Assembly (NCBI GenBank): GCA_002340255.1
Contig: DDLS01000082.1
Span: forward strand, 1-30,161
Source: Cyanobacteria bacterium UBA2566
Lineage (GTDB): Bacteria > Cyanobacteriota > Cyanobacteriia > Cyanobacteriales > Desertifilaceae
DNA: 30,161 nucleotides
Direction of reading: 5' to 3'
The notes under the pieces: model-generated
Told to the model about the DNA's origin: nothing
Database searches by the model: none
The model's input: the letters and a program-made list of their open reading frames with translations, nothing else
Made by a program: the position numbers and the translations under genes
Part shown: in pieces, positions 16,368 to 24,666 of the stretch
Numbering within the stretch: position 1 is the stretch's first letter
Layout of the letters: each line of letters starts with the position of its first letter

Positions 16368-16970
16368 ATGAGTTCTTTTGCCATCTCTCCTTCTATCCTC
16401 CCCACTGCCGAACAACGCCTAGTTTTGTCAGGAGTCAGTTGGCGGCAATATGAACTCTTGTTAGCCACTCTGGGAAATGATTTTCCTAACTTGCGACTGA
16501 GTTACCTAGAAGGAGTTCTCGAAATTATGGCCACTTCCGCAGAGCATGAAGAACTGAAAAAAATGATTGGAATGCTTTTGGAAGCCTACTTTCAAGAAGC
16601 GCGGATTCGTTTTCATGCTATCGGTTCAGCGACGTTTCGTAAGGAGATGGCGCAAAGAGGACTGGAACCCGATGAGTGTTACTGTCTGGATCATAAGAAA
16701 GAATTCCCGGATCTAGCGATCGAAGTGGTCGTCACAAGCGGTATGGTGGATAAATTGCAGATTTATCAAGGTTTGGGAGTCCAGGAAGTGTGGCAATGGA
16801 AAGAGGGGAAGTTTTCGTTGTATCACTTGCACTCTACAGGATATGAGGCGATCGCCAAAAGTGAGCTTCTCCCCAACTTAGATGTATCTCTCTTAGCCAG
16901 TTATGTCAAACCTAGCGAACAATTCGATGCCGTAATGGATTTTCGCGATCGCCTTCGCCCCTTGAGTTAA
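16368..16970 (+). CDS. Uma2-family (DUF820) putative endonuclease
   Basis: From the ATG at 16368 this is a 200-residue protein; a TTG at 16362 would add two. The order of features matches DUF820/Uma2, a PD-(D/E)XK-fold family greatly expanded in cyanobacteria: LSYLEGVLEIMATSAEHE near residue 45, the DLAIEVVVTSG core near residue 115, then VQEVWQWKEGK. Its biological role is unsettled. The core residues Asp, Glu and a downstream Lys (DKLQIY) are present, so the fold looks intact. It follows the GH57 gene after 77 bases and converges with ctaB. Confidence 0.88.
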   Translation: MSSFAISPSILPTAEQRLVLSGVSWRQYELLLATLGNDFPNLRLSYLEGVLEIMATSAEHEELKKMIGMLLEAYFQEARIRFHAIGSATFRKEMAQRGLEPDECYCLDHKKEFPDLAIEVVVTSGMVDKLQIYQGLGVQEVWQWKEGKFSLYHLHSTGYEAIAKSELLPNLDVSLLASYVKPSEQFDAVMDFRDRLRPLS

Positions 16971-16986
16971 AGCTTATTTTATCACT

Positions 16987-17006
16987 AAAAAACCCGCCGT
17001 AGCGGG
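16987..17006 (-). terminator. Rho-independent terminator of ctaB
   Basis: Read on the minus strand, CCCGC-TACG-GCGGG forms a 5-bp GC stem, which is followed immediately by six T residues. It lies 39 bases beyond the ctaB stop. On the plus strand it lacks a T-run, so it serves the minus-strand ctaA-ctaB transcript. Confidence 0.85.
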
Positions 17007-17044
17007 CAAAACAAACAACAGAGAACAGACAGAGATGAATGATC

Positions 17045-18028
17045 TTAACTCATACTCAACACCATACCCATCAACGTCTCTAAATGACCGGTACAAGCTT
17101 GTACCATCTGATGGGTCATGGGGAGGCTATCGATCACCATTCCCGTACACAATACCATCATATACAAAATCGAATACTTAAACATGGATTTGGCTAACGG
17201 CAGATCCTTGGGATTTTGGTATAAAACCCAAGCTTTTTGAAGGAAAATTCCTCCTAAAACCAAAGCAAACCCGCCATAGACTGCTCCACAGACTCCCAAA
17301 GGGTAAATCAACATCAACGAAACGGGAACCACCAATAAAGAATAGATCCAAATTTGCTCGGTGGTCACTTCTTCCCCTTCTACCACAGGTAACATGGGCA
17401 CGTTTACAGTGGCATAATCTTCCCGAATCATCAGAGCTAAGGCCCAGAAATGGGGTGGAGTCCAAAGGAAAATTAAGGCAAATAATAACCAAGCTGCCCA
17501 ACTTAATTCCCCAGTAACTGCGGCCCAACCCACTAAGGGAGGGATTGACCCCGCAGCTCCACCAATGACAATATTTTGGGGGGTATTGCGCTTGAGCATG
17601 TGGGTATAGACGACCATGTAAAAGACAATGCCCATCATGGCCAAAAGAGCGGCTTGCAGATTAGCAAATAGGGTTAATAATCCAAAGGATAATCCAGCCA
17701 GAATTAAGGCAAAAATTAGTGCATGTCGCGGTTGGACTTTTCCAGAAGGAAGGGGACGCTTGCGCGTGCGTATCATCGCATAATCAATATCCAGGTCATA
17801 AATGCAGTTGAGGGTTTGGGCGGACGCAGCAGCTAAGGTTCCCCCAGTAAGGGTAACGAGTAAGAGGATGGGATCGATTTTGCCTTCTGAAGCAATCCAC
17901 ATACTGGCGGCTGTGGTAATCAGGAGTAGGGGGATAATACGAGGTTTAGTGAGTTGATAGTAATTGCGCCAGGTCTCCAGAAGAGCGTGTTGAACAGAAG
18001 AGATGGAAAGTCTTGCGGTGTCTTGCAT
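17045..18028 (-). CDS. ctaB: Protoheme IX farnesyltransferase (heme O synthase)
   Basis: This is a 327-residue UbiA-family membrane prenyltransferase with about nine hydrophobic segments. The first Asp-rich motif is NCIYDLDIDYAMIRTRKRPL near residue 73, and the second region is REDYATVNVPMLPVVEGEE. It attaches a farnesyl group to heme B to give heme O, the substrate of CtaA, in the cytoplasmic or thylakoid membrane. It lies 114 bases downstream of ctaA and ends before a good terminator, so the two genes probably form one operon. Length and motifs are normal. Confidence 0.96.
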   Translation of the reverse strand: MQDTARLSISSVQHALLETWRNYYQLTKPRIIPLLLITTAASMWIASEGKIDPILLLVTLTGGTLAAASAQTLNCIYDLDIDYAMIRTRKRPLPSGKVQPRHALIFALILAGLSFGLLTLFANLQAALLAMMGIVFYMVVYTHMLKRNTPQNIVIGGAAGSIPPLVGWAAVTGELSWAAWLLFALIFLWTPPHFWALALMIREDYATVNVPMLPVVEGEEVTTEQIWIYSLLVVPVSLMLIYPLGVCGAVYGGFALVLGGIFLQKAWVLYQNPKDLPLAKSMFKYSILYMMVLCTGMVIDSLPMTHQMVQACTGHLETLMGMVLSMS

Positions 18029-18142
18029 AGATCGATATGGCGCTTCGCGCTGATATAGGGCATTAGTGATCGAAGAAATGTTTTTCCTACTGGAGATCGG
18101 GGAGAATGTGGCGATCGCGAAGCGAAACGGAGTTTTATCGCC

Positions 18143-19054
18143 TCAGTGATTCGGAGCATTATCGCGCCATGCTAAAACTGAAAAGGCAGTTAAAATCCCC
18201 AATAAACATGCGCCAATGGTTTGATGGGCAACTGTTAGGGGTTCCACTTGTAGATGTAACCACAACGTCCCCACTCCCAGCAGAATTTGTAAGACTAAAA
18301 GACCTGCTGCATAGTGAATTAAGCGCCGTAGCAGGGGGTGCAGCGCAGGAGTACGTCGGGCCCAGATAATCAGGATAGCAGTGGCGATCAAGGGAGGAAG
18401 TACGCCAGCAATATGGCTATGCATAATTGCACAAAGCTGATTTCCGCCTAAGCATTGATGAACGGCCCATTGGGAAGCGACAAGCGCTCCTAAAATACTT
18501 TGAATGTAGACCAAGCTGGCCGCTACTGTGCCGATCCAGGGCAGTTTTCCGGTTGCTCCTGTGCCGTTATAGGGTAACAATAACATCCAGATGATGACCA
18601 GACTGAGGAAGAATAAGAGAGCAGTTCCCAGGTGAGCGGCCACAATATCAAACCGCAAGAGTTGAGTAACTGTGAGGCCTCCAAGTAGTCCTTGGAAGAC
18701 CACTAGCCCTAAACTCCCAGTTGCAGCCCAGGGTAACCATCGAGGGAGTTCCTGACGATACCACCAGGACAAACCCATGAGGAAAATTGCCCCTAAGCCA
18801 ATTAAACTGGCATCCAAACGATGGAACCATTCCAGAAATACCTGTAGATTCATCTGTTGGGTTGGCACTAAGGTTCCGTAACACAGGGGCCAATCTGGAC
18901 AAGCTAAACCCGCATTCATCACCCGAGTCGCGCTACCCACTGCCATTAAAAGTATGGTGGCTACTACAAGCTTGACGACTAAATTGAGGATTCTTTGTTT
19001 AGGGTGAACTTGATGCTTGGATTCTATTTGTTCATGGAGAGTGAAATTAGCCAT
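18143..19054 (-). CDS. ctaA: Heme A synthase (COX15/CtaA family)
   Basis: From the ATG at 19054 this is a 303-residue protein; a GTG at 19066 would add four residues. AGTAGGG just upstream of that ATG is a plausible ribosome-binding site and favours it. About eight membrane segments are visible. Conserved histidines occur in FHRLDAS, AAHLGTA, HSHIAGV and AHQTIGA, and a Cys pair in CPDWPLCYG. The enzyme oxidises the C8 methyl of heme O to a formyl group to make heme A for the aa3 oxidase. It diverges from ctaC, with 571 bases between, part of which looks like a mobile-element remnant. Confidence 0.96.
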   Translation of the reverse strand: MANFTLHEQIESKHQVHPKQRILNLVVKLVVATILLMAVGSATRVMNAGLACPDWPLCYGTLVPTQQMNLQVFLEWFHRLDASLIGLGAIFLMGLSWWYRQELPRWLPWAATGSLGLVVFQGLLGGLTVTQLLRFDIVAAHLGTALLFFLSLVIIWMLLLPYNGTGATGKLPWIGTVAASLVYIQSILGALVASQWAVHQCLGGNQLCAIMHSHIAGVLPPLIATAILIIWARRTPALHPLLRRLIHYAAGLLVLQILLGVGTLWLHLQVEPLTVAHQTIGACLLGILTAFSVLAWRDNAPNH

Positions 19055-19108
19055 GTCCCTACTCACGTTCGTTTATGCAATAAATTATCAATCCATGTTA
19101 AACAATTC

Positions 19109-19124
19109 GTGAGCGAATGCTCAC
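19109..19124. repeat. Small hairpin upstream of ctaA
   Basis: GTGAGC and GCTCAC pair perfectly around the loop GAAT. It lies 55 bases upstream of the ctaA start. It could be an operator-like palindrome or chance. Nothing else was recognised between 19125 and about 19390. Confidence 0.35.
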
Positions 19125-19390
19125 CAACCGAAAATAGAGGGTAAGACCATTTGGCCTAATGCCACTGGTCTACTACTGTAATCAGGCGATCGCCAATCCC
19201 AGCCAGGCTTTTGTTTTTCTTTCGATTCTCAATCATCGGTAATGGGTAAGTGACTCTCTTTGCGTCTGGAGTGTCTCCCCATTCCTGAAAAAAGTATTAA
19301 GGATAGCTTAGGATAACGCCTGGATCGAGAAGACCTGCTCTAACGTAAGTAGAGAAGTGAAGATTCTTTTCTCTCAAAAAGGGATCTCAT

Positions 19391-19588
19391 GCTTCAGAAC
19401 CGCGTGGCTCGCGGGAATAGTCTGTGGAGCGAACATAAGACCATAAACTCGCGACTAGGGTGGAGGCAGTTCTCAGAAGCAGAAACCTAAAGCCTCCTGC
19501 GGAGGGTAGATCTCGCTAACGTGAGGTTTCCGCTTCGCGGACATGAATTAGGAATCACCGTGGCAACAGCGCCCGGTGAGGATGTCAA
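19391..19588 (+). mobile_element. Right-end remnant of an IS200/IS605 (IS1341-type) element, no tnpB
   Basis: The segment ends with GGAATCACCG, then a loop, then CGGTGAGGATGTCAA. This hairpin plus GATGTCAA terminus resembles the right ends of cyanobacterial IS605-type elements. TCACCG at 19555-19560 pairs with CGGTGA at 19574-19579, with an inner GGC/GCC stem. Upstream, one frame reads residues resembling a TnpB C-terminus (TRVEAVLRSRN) but is interrupted by stops at 19418 and 19436. No tnpA, no tnpB body and no left end were found within 19067-19625. The call rests on remembered family features and was not checked by a search. Confidence 0.5.
19400..19588 (+). ncRNA. Possible omega-RNA-like structured RNA (TnpB guide scaffold relic)
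   Basis: The sequence can fold into several nested stems. TAGTC (19418-19422) pairs with GACTA (19453-19457), and inside it TGTGG pairs with CCATA. GGAGGC (19462-19467) and GGAGG (19501-19505) compete for GCCTCC (19492-19497), as in a pseudoknot. TCCGC/GCGGA forms a hairpin at 19529-19541, and the terminal hairpin lies at 19555-19579. In IS605-type elements such a region overlaps the tnpB 3' end and yields the guide RNA, with the guide running outward past the right end. Here that guide would be the sequence after 19588, next to the ctaC start. Confidence 0.35.
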
Positions 19589-19625
19589 ACGTTCAACCCC
19601 TTGAAGATGGATCGGCATAATCACT

Positions 19626-20624
19626 GTGAATATTCCGAGTAACATTATCACGCTAATTGCTGGTATTCTCTTAACTCTGATCAGCCTCTGGTTTGGTCAA
19701 CATCATGGTTTAATGCCTGTGGCAGCTTCCGAGGAAGCGCCCTGGATAGATGGGCTATTTAATACTATGATGACCATTTCCATCGGCCTGTTCTTACTGG
19801 TTCAGGGTATTCTGATCTTTTCGATCGTGCGCTTCCGCCAGCGGCCGGGAGACGAAACGGATGGCCCCCCGATTGAAGGCAATATTCCCCTAGAAATTGT
19901 CTGGACAGCAATTCCAGCCATGATTGTTTTAGGCTTGGGGGTCTATAGCTTCGATGTGTATACCAATATGGGCGGACTCGATCCGATGGCATCCCACGAT
20001 CGTGGTCAACAGGTAGCCCATATAGAGGGAGCCGCGATCGCCGCGTCCCTGTCACAAGAAGCACCGACACTGGAAAAAGCAAATCGTCGAGTGGCGATCG
20101 GTATTGGCGCAGATCCCGATGAAATCGGCAAAGCCCCCGATCTCGTTGTGGATGTTCTCGGCCTCCAATATGCTTGGATCTTTACCTATCCAGAAACCGG
20201 CATTGTCAGTGGAGACCTACATATGCCTGTAGACCGAGATGTACAACTGAACATTAAAGCTGCTGACGTGATTCACTCCCTGTGGATACCCCAATTCCGG
20301 GTCAAACAAGATGCCATCCCCGGTCGAGAAACAGAACTGCGCTTGCGCCCCAGAGAACCGGGAACCTATCCCGTTGTTTGCGCTGAATTGTGCGGTTCCT
20401 ACCATGGAGGGATGAGAACCCAAACCATCGTTGAATCCGCAGAAGACTTTGACCAATGGGTAAATGAGCAAATCGCCTCAGTGGATGGAGAAAATCTGGG
20501 AACCCCAGTAGCCAACCTCTCCTCCGAGGAATATCTAGCGCCCTATACCCAAGAAATGGGTATGGACGAGAGTGCCCTCAAAGCCATGGGCACTATGGGC
20601 AATGAACACCATCATTCCCTGTAA
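19626..20624 (+). CDS. ctaC: Cytochrome c oxidase subunit II
   Basis: This 332-residue protein starts at a GTG (19626). Two N-terminal membrane segments (about residues 5-25 and 45-70) anchor a periplasmic or lumenal cupredoxin domain. The CuA ligands are all visible: H217 (VIHSLW), C252, C256, H260 and M263 in CAELCGSYHGGM. An insertion around residues 118-165 between the second helix and the CuA fold is rich in Ala and Glu. Subunit II receives electrons from cytochrome c6 or plastocyanin. It heads ctaC-ctaD-ctaE and is divergent from the heme A genes. The mobile-element relic ends 37 bases upstream, so the operon promoter may lie in or beyond that relic. Confidence 0.96.
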   Translation: MNIPSNIITLIAGILLTLISLWFGQHHGLMPVAASEEAPWIDGLFNTMMTISIGLFLLVQGILIFSIVRFRQRPGDETDGPPIEGNIPLEIVWTAIPAMIVLGLGVYSFDVYTNMGGLDPMASHDRGQQVAHIEGAAIAASLSQEAPTLEKANRRVAIGIGADPDEIGKAPDLVVDVLGLQYAWIFTYPETGIVSGDLHMPVDRDVQLNIKAADVIHSLWIPQFRVKQDAIPGRETELRLRPREPGTYPVVCAELCGSYHGGMRTQTIVESAEDFDQWVNEQIASVDGENLGTPVANLSSEEYLAPYTQEMGMDESALKAMGTMGNEHHHSL

Positions 20625-20642
20625 TCTCAGGTCTAGCTCATT

Positions 20643-20711
20643 CCTTAAAAGGGGGATTTTTAAGGGAAAAATTGGTTTCCCTATTCCCTATTCCCTATTC
20701 CCTATTCCCTA
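20643..20711. repeat. Hairpin plus five TTCCCTA repeats between ctaC and ctaD
   Basis: CCTTAAAA (20643-20650) pairs with TTTTAAGG (20658-20665) around a GGGGGAT loop. Five exact TTCCCTA units follow at 20677-20711 and stop seven bases before the ctaD ATG. There is no obvious Shine-Dalgarno sequence, so the repeat occupies the place where one is expected. The hairpin may tune ctaC/ctaD expression. Confidence 0.75.
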
Positions 20712-20717
20712 ATATCT

Positions 20718-22376
20718 ATGTCACAACCACAAGAATCAGCCGCTGTTGAAGCCTATCGTCCCAGTTGGCGAGATTTCTTAAGCTTCAGCACCGACCACAA
20801 AATAATCGGGATGCAATACCTGGTGACCTCCTTTGTTTTCTACATTCTCGGAGGACTCTTAGCCGTTGGTATCCGTACCGAATTAGCCACTCCAGAAGTG
20901 GATTTTGTCAGCCGCGAACTCTATAACGGTTTGTTTACGGTTCATGGAACCGTGATGATTTTCCTTTGGATTGTTCCTGCTGGTGCCGGTTTAGCCAACT
21001 ACCTGGTTCCTCTGATGATTGGGGCTAAGGATATGGCCTTTCCTCGGCTCAACGCTGTTGCCTTCTGGTTAATTATTCCAGGGGGCATTTTGTTGATGTC
21101 AAGTTTCTTTGTTGGCGCTCCTGGAGCAGGCTGGACTGCCTATCCTCCCTTAAGTACGACAGGCGATAAGGCAGGGGAATTCATTTGGATTATCAGTGTG
21201 CTGTTGTTGGGAACCTCTTCCATTCTGGGGGGGATCAACTTCATGACCACAATTGTGAACATGAGAATGCCTGGCATGGGGATTTATGATATGCCCCTAT
21301 TTTGCTGGGCAACTGTTTCCGTTTCCATCTTAATTTTGATGTCTACCCCGGTTTTAGCGGGCGCACTGGTCCTGTTAGCCTTTGACTTAATGGCGGGGAC
21401 TTCTTTCTTTAATCCCACCGGTGGCGGCGATCCGATTGTCTATCAGCACCTGTTCTGGTTTTATTCCCATCCAGCGGTGTACATCATGATTGTGCCTCTA
21501 TTTGGTGTAATTTCAGAAATTATTCCCGTGCATTCACGTAAGCCGATCTTTGGGTATAAGGCGATCGCCTACTCCAGTCTCGTCATCAGTTTCCTGGGCT
21601 TGATTGTTTGGGCGCACCATATGTTTACCAGCGGCACTCCCGGATGGTTGCGGATGTTCTTCATGGTTGCCACCATGATCATCGCCGTACCCACTGGAAT
21701 CAAAGTCTTTAGCTGGATCGCCACCCTTTGGGGCGGTAAAATTCGCCTCAATAGTGCCATGCTATTTGCCCTCGGCTTCGTTTCCCTCTTCGTGGTGGGT
21801 GGCTTAAGCGGCATCATGTTAGCCTCTGCCCCCTTTGATATCCACGTTCACGATACCTATTTTGTCGTCGCTCACCTGCACTATGTCCTATTTGGTGGCA
21901 GTGTCTTCGGCATTTATGGCGCGATTTATCACTGGTTCCCCAAAATGACCGGCAGAATGCTCAATGAAACCTGGGGTAAAGTACATTTTGTACTAACGTT
22001 CCTCGGCTTTAACCTTTGCTTCCTCCCCATGCATTGGTTAGGCTTACAAGGAATGCCTCGCCGGGTAGCCGAATACGATCCTCAATTTGCCACCATTAAT
22101 ATGGTGTGTACAGTGGGTTCAATTCTTCTGGCTATCTCCACCTTGCCTTTCTTAATTAATGCCACTTGGAGTTGGTTAGCTGGCTCTGTTGCACCGGCTA
22201 ATCCTTGGAATGGCTTAACCCTAGAATGGTTAACCGCTTCTCCACCGCCAGTGGAAAATTTCTTAGAACCCCCCGTTCTTTGGTCTGGCCCCTATGATTA
22301 TGGGATTGATACTGAAGAATCAGAAGAGGAAAAATCGGTGGATGAATTGTTAGCAGAAATGAAACCCTCTGCTTAG
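20718..22376 (+). CDS. ctaD: Cytochrome c oxidase subunit I
   Basis: This 552-residue protein has twelve membrane segments and belongs to the heme-copper oxidase superfamily. HGTVMIF carries the low-spin heme ligand. SHPAVYIMIVP holds the cross-linked His-Tyr pair, WAHHMF gives the two further CuB histidines, and HDTYFVVAHLHYV supplies the heme a3 and heme a ligands. This is the site of O2 reduction and proton pumping. The C-terminal tail of about 20 residues is acidic. It is preceded by the TTCCCTA array and followed by an inverted repeat before ctaE. Confidence 0.97.
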   Translation: MSQPQESAAVEAYRPSWRDFLSFSTDHKIIGMQYLVTSFVFYILGGLLAVGIRTELATPEVDFVSRELYNGLFTVHGTVMIFLWIVPAGAGLANYLVPLMIGAKDMAFPRLNAVAFWLIIPGGILLMSSFFVGAPGAGWTAYPPLSTTGDKAGEFIWIISVLLLGTSSILGGINFMTTIVNMRMPGMGIYDMPLFCWATVSVSILILMSTPVLAGALVLLAFDLMAGTSFFNPTGGGDPIVYQHLFWFYSHPAVYIMIVPLFGVISEIIPVHSRKPIFGYKAIAYSSLVISFLGLIVWAHHMFTSGTPGWLRMFFMVATMIIAVPTGIKVFSWIATLWGGKIRLNSAMLFALGFVSLFVVGGLSGIMLASAPFDIHVHDTYFVVAHLHYVLFGGSVFGIYGAIYHWFPKMTGRMLNETWGKVHFVLTFLGFNLCFLPMHWLGLQGMPRRVAEYDPQFATINMVCTVGSILLAISTLPFLINATWSWLAGSVAPANPWNGLTLEWLTASPPPVENFLEPPVLWSGPYDYGIDTEESEEEKSVDELLAEMKPSA

Positions 22377-22391
22377 TTGGGCACGGAAACT

Positions 22392-22487
22392 AGAAACCGG
22401 GTTTCTACGAAAATCTGGCATAGAATCGCAAAACTTGCCAGAAACCCGGTTTCTCCCAACGCCCCATTCCCTATTCCCTATTCCCTA
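22392..22487. repeat. Inverted 15-mer pair plus three TTCCCTA repeats between ctaD and ctaE
   Basis: AGAAACCGGGTTTCT at 22392-22406 is the exact reverse complement of the 15-mer at 22440-22454. Each is also nearly palindromic by itself. The pair can form a long stem around a 33-base loop, or two small hairpins. Three TTCCCTA units follow at 22467-22487, just ahead of the ctaE ribosome-binding site. This looks like a small dispersed repeat lodged in the operon. Confidence 0.8.
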
Positions 22488-22503
22488 ATTGGAGGATTTT
22501 TGT

Positions 22504-23124
22504 ATGCAAAGTTCTGCTGAAGCCACAGCAACTGTAATGGGATATGCCGAAGAAACTCACGGGGTATCCCATCATGAAGAACATCCGGATCATCGCATAT
22601 TCGGGATTCTGATGTTCCTGATTGCGGAGTCGATGATCTTTTTGGGATTGTTTGCCGCTTATCTTACGTTTAAGCTCACCTCACCCGACTGGCAACCGGA
22701 AGGCACAGAACTGGAATTGCTTCTACCTGGCATTAATACCATCATTCTGATTTCCAGTAGTTTTGTCATTCATAAGGCTGGGGATGCGATTAAAAATAAA
22801 GGTGATGAAAAAGGACTCCGACTCTGGTTTGGAATTACTGCCCTCATGGGAATTGTGTTCCTCATCGGACAGTTGTATGAGTATTTCCATCTCAGCTTTG
22901 GCTTAACTGATAATGTGTTTGCCAGTACGTTTTATGTGCTGACAGGCTTCCATGGTTTGCACGTTTTGTTCGGATTAGTGTTAATTTTGGGTGTATTGTG
23001 GCGATCGCGCGTTTCCGGTCACTATTCCCAAGAGTCCCACTTTGGTGTAGAAGCGGCCGAGATTTACTGGCACTTTGTTGATGTGGTCTGGATTGTCCTC
23101 TTTACTCTGTTATATATCCTGTAG
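22504..23124 (+). CDS. ctaE: Cytochrome c oxidase subunit III
   Basis: This is a 206-residue protein with about five membrane segments. The start is the ATG at 22504 because GGAGG lies at 22491-22495; a TTG at 22489 overlaps that site and is unlikely. The motifs LIAESMIFLGLFAAYL, FYVLTGFHGLHVLFGL and EAAEIYWHFVDVVWIVLF are typical of bacterial subunit III. It completes ctaCDE. The product stabilises subunit I and proton uptake. A 17-bp perfect hairpin follows 29 bases after its stop. Confidence 0.96.
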   Translation: MQSSAEATATVMGYAEETHGVSHHEEHPDHRIFGILMFLIAESMIFLGLFAAYLTFKLTSPDWQPEGTELELLLPGINTIILISSSFVIHKAGDAIKNKGDEKGLRLWFGITALMGIVFLIGQLYEYFHLSFGLTDNVFASTFYVLTGFHGLHVLFGLVLILGVLWRSRVSGHYSQESHFGVEAAEIYWHFVDVVWIVLFTLLYIL

Positions 23125-23145
23125 ATAATCCACTATCTCCCCACA

Positions 23146-24597
23146 TCATGTCGGAAAAACAGGGTTTTTGTCAAAAACCCTGTTTTTCCTTAAGTCTTCA
23201 AGGGGATAAACTTGTAAGATGGTGCGCCCTTGATGGGTAAACTTAATCGCATTTCCTAAGAGATTTAAGAGGACTTGACGCAAACGTTTATCATCTGCCA
23301 TTACGGCCTTGGGTAGTCCTGGGTGTTCGCTATATTGAAATTGAATTCCTTTTTTATCTGCACGAACTCTAGACATTTCTGCGATACCCGAAAGAAAGGC
23401 TGGCAAATGAAATTCCTGGGGAATGAGGTCGAGTTTGCGGGCTTCAATTTTGGCTAAATCGAGGATATCGTTGATCAGATTGAGTAAGTGAGTTCCACAT
23501 TGTTCAATAATTTCTATTCCGTGGCGTTGGGTATTGAGGTCTTGGGTACGTTCCATGATTTGGGTATAGCCGAGAATGCCCTTGAGGGGAGTTCGCAGTT
23601 CATGACTCATGTTGGCGAGAAATTCACTTTTGGCTTGATTGGCTTCATCGGCAGCGACGCGAGCTTGCTCGAGTTCTTGGGTATAGATACTGATGCGCTC
23701 TACTAGTTGGTTAAAGGCTTGGGCAACGGTGGCAACTTCATCTTGGGTGGTGACTTGGCAACGGAGGTTAAAGTTAGACTGTTGGGTAATTTGGGTGGCA
23801 ACTTGTTCTAGGGACTGGAGGGGACGAGCGATCGCCGAACTGGTTAAGAAAACCAGTAAACTAGAGAGGAGGAGAGAACTGGCAATGCTGATTACAATAA
23901 TCCACCGACGCAGATATTCAGCTTGTATGCGTTCATGTTCTGCTCTGTGATATTGGTTATCGATGACTTCTTCAATCCAAACCAAATTTTCGAGCAAGCG
24001 GTCAAATTCAATTTCAATTTTTGTGGCTTCTTTGGAGGTGAGAGTATTGATAATCGTTTGCCGTGCGGGTGTAATTTGGTTGACGGTGAGACTAGGGGGG
24101 TCAAGTTGTTGCCAAAGTTTGAGAATGAGAGCTTTATACTGTTGGGTTACCTGACGATATCTGGCTAGGGTGTCTTGCAATTTTGGCAGATCGACATCGG
24201 AAGCGCAAGCATAGTTTTGCAAAAACTGCTCAAAGGCTTGGTTTGCTTTTTCTACCCGGTTGATATCAGCAATAAATTTATCCGCTTCATAGCTAAACCA
24301 AATTGTATCTCCGAGGATGCCAATGAGTCTTTGGGGATGTAAGCGGATGGCGAGGATGGCATTTTCCTGATCTTTTAAGAGCAGTTGTTGGCGCGAGGCG
24401 ATCGCCAATTCTTCATTTGCTCTATGCTGATAATATTCTCCAATAAACAGCCCAGCTAAGGAACCACAAATGGCAACTCCCAAGGAGAACCCATATCCGA
24501 TCGCAATTTTCTGACCAATACTCAGATGATTGATCTGCTTGACGACCCGATCCCTGAAGGATGAGTTAGTCCACCACTGGTTTAATCGATCAATCAT
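23146..24597 (-). CDS. Sensor histidine kinase with truncated ATP-binding domain
   Basis: From the ATG at 24597 this is 483 residues; a TTG at 24636 would add 13. Order of parts: membrane segment about 30-53, extracytoplasmic helical region, second membrane segment about 231-254, HAMP domain, short coiled coil, then HisKA with H332 in MSHELRTPLKG. The N box (LLNLLGNAIKFTHQG) is present. The frame then ends within about 30 residues, with no D, F or G boxes, so the HATPase domain is incomplete. The last codons (KNRVFDKNPVFPT) are read from the palindrome that follows ctaE. It is probably unable to autophosphorylate by itself. It is the last gene after the phnD/phnE-like set, 30-70 bases downstream of phnD2. 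Confidence 0.82.
   Translation of the reverse strand: MIDRLNQWWTNSSFRDRVVKQINHLSIGQKIAIGYGFSLGVAICGSLAGLFIGEYYQHRANEELAIASRQQLLLKDQENAILAIRLHPQRLIGILGDTIWFSYEADKFIADINRVEKANQAFEQFLQNYACASDVDLPKLQDTLARYRQVTQQYKALILKLWQQLDPPSLTVNQITPARQTIINTLTSKEATKIEIEFDRLLENLVWIEEVIDNQYHRAEHERIQAEYLRRWIIVISIASSLLLSSLLVFLTSSAIARPLQSLEQVATQITQQSNFNLRCQVTTQDEVATVAQAFNQLVERISIYTQELEQARVAADEANQAKSEFLANMSHELRTPLKGILGYTQIMERTQDLNTQRHGIEIIEQCGTHLLNLINDILDLAKIEARKLDLIPQEFHLPAFLSGIAEMSRVRADKKGIQFQYSEHPGLPKAVMADDKRLRQVLLNLLGNAIKFTHQGRTILQVYPLEDLRKNRVFDKNPVFPT
23153..23189. terminator. Perfect 17-bp hairpin after ctaE (possibly bidirectional terminator)
   Basis: Bases 23153-23169 pair without mismatch with 23173-23189 around a GTC loop, and both ends carry T-runs in the outgoing strand. 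It sits 29 bases after the ctaE stop. On the minus strand it lies inside the 3' end of the kinase frame. It could terminate ctaE on the plus strand and the kinase transcript on the minus strand. Confidence 0.6.
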
Positions 24598-24666
24598 CGT
24601 CCAACGTAGGGAGTTACTGACTATTGCTATACTCAAGCCTTCTGAGATCGAAAAAGACCAATTACC

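Noticed and set aside
17178..17528. 116-codon minus-strand frame inside ctaB
   Set aside because: It overlaps ctaB on the same strand in another frame, and ctaB is intact with all family motifs.
20677..20711. Regular repeats that might suggest a CRISPR array
   Set aside because: The units are seven bases long and directly adjacent, with no spacers; they match the STRR type.
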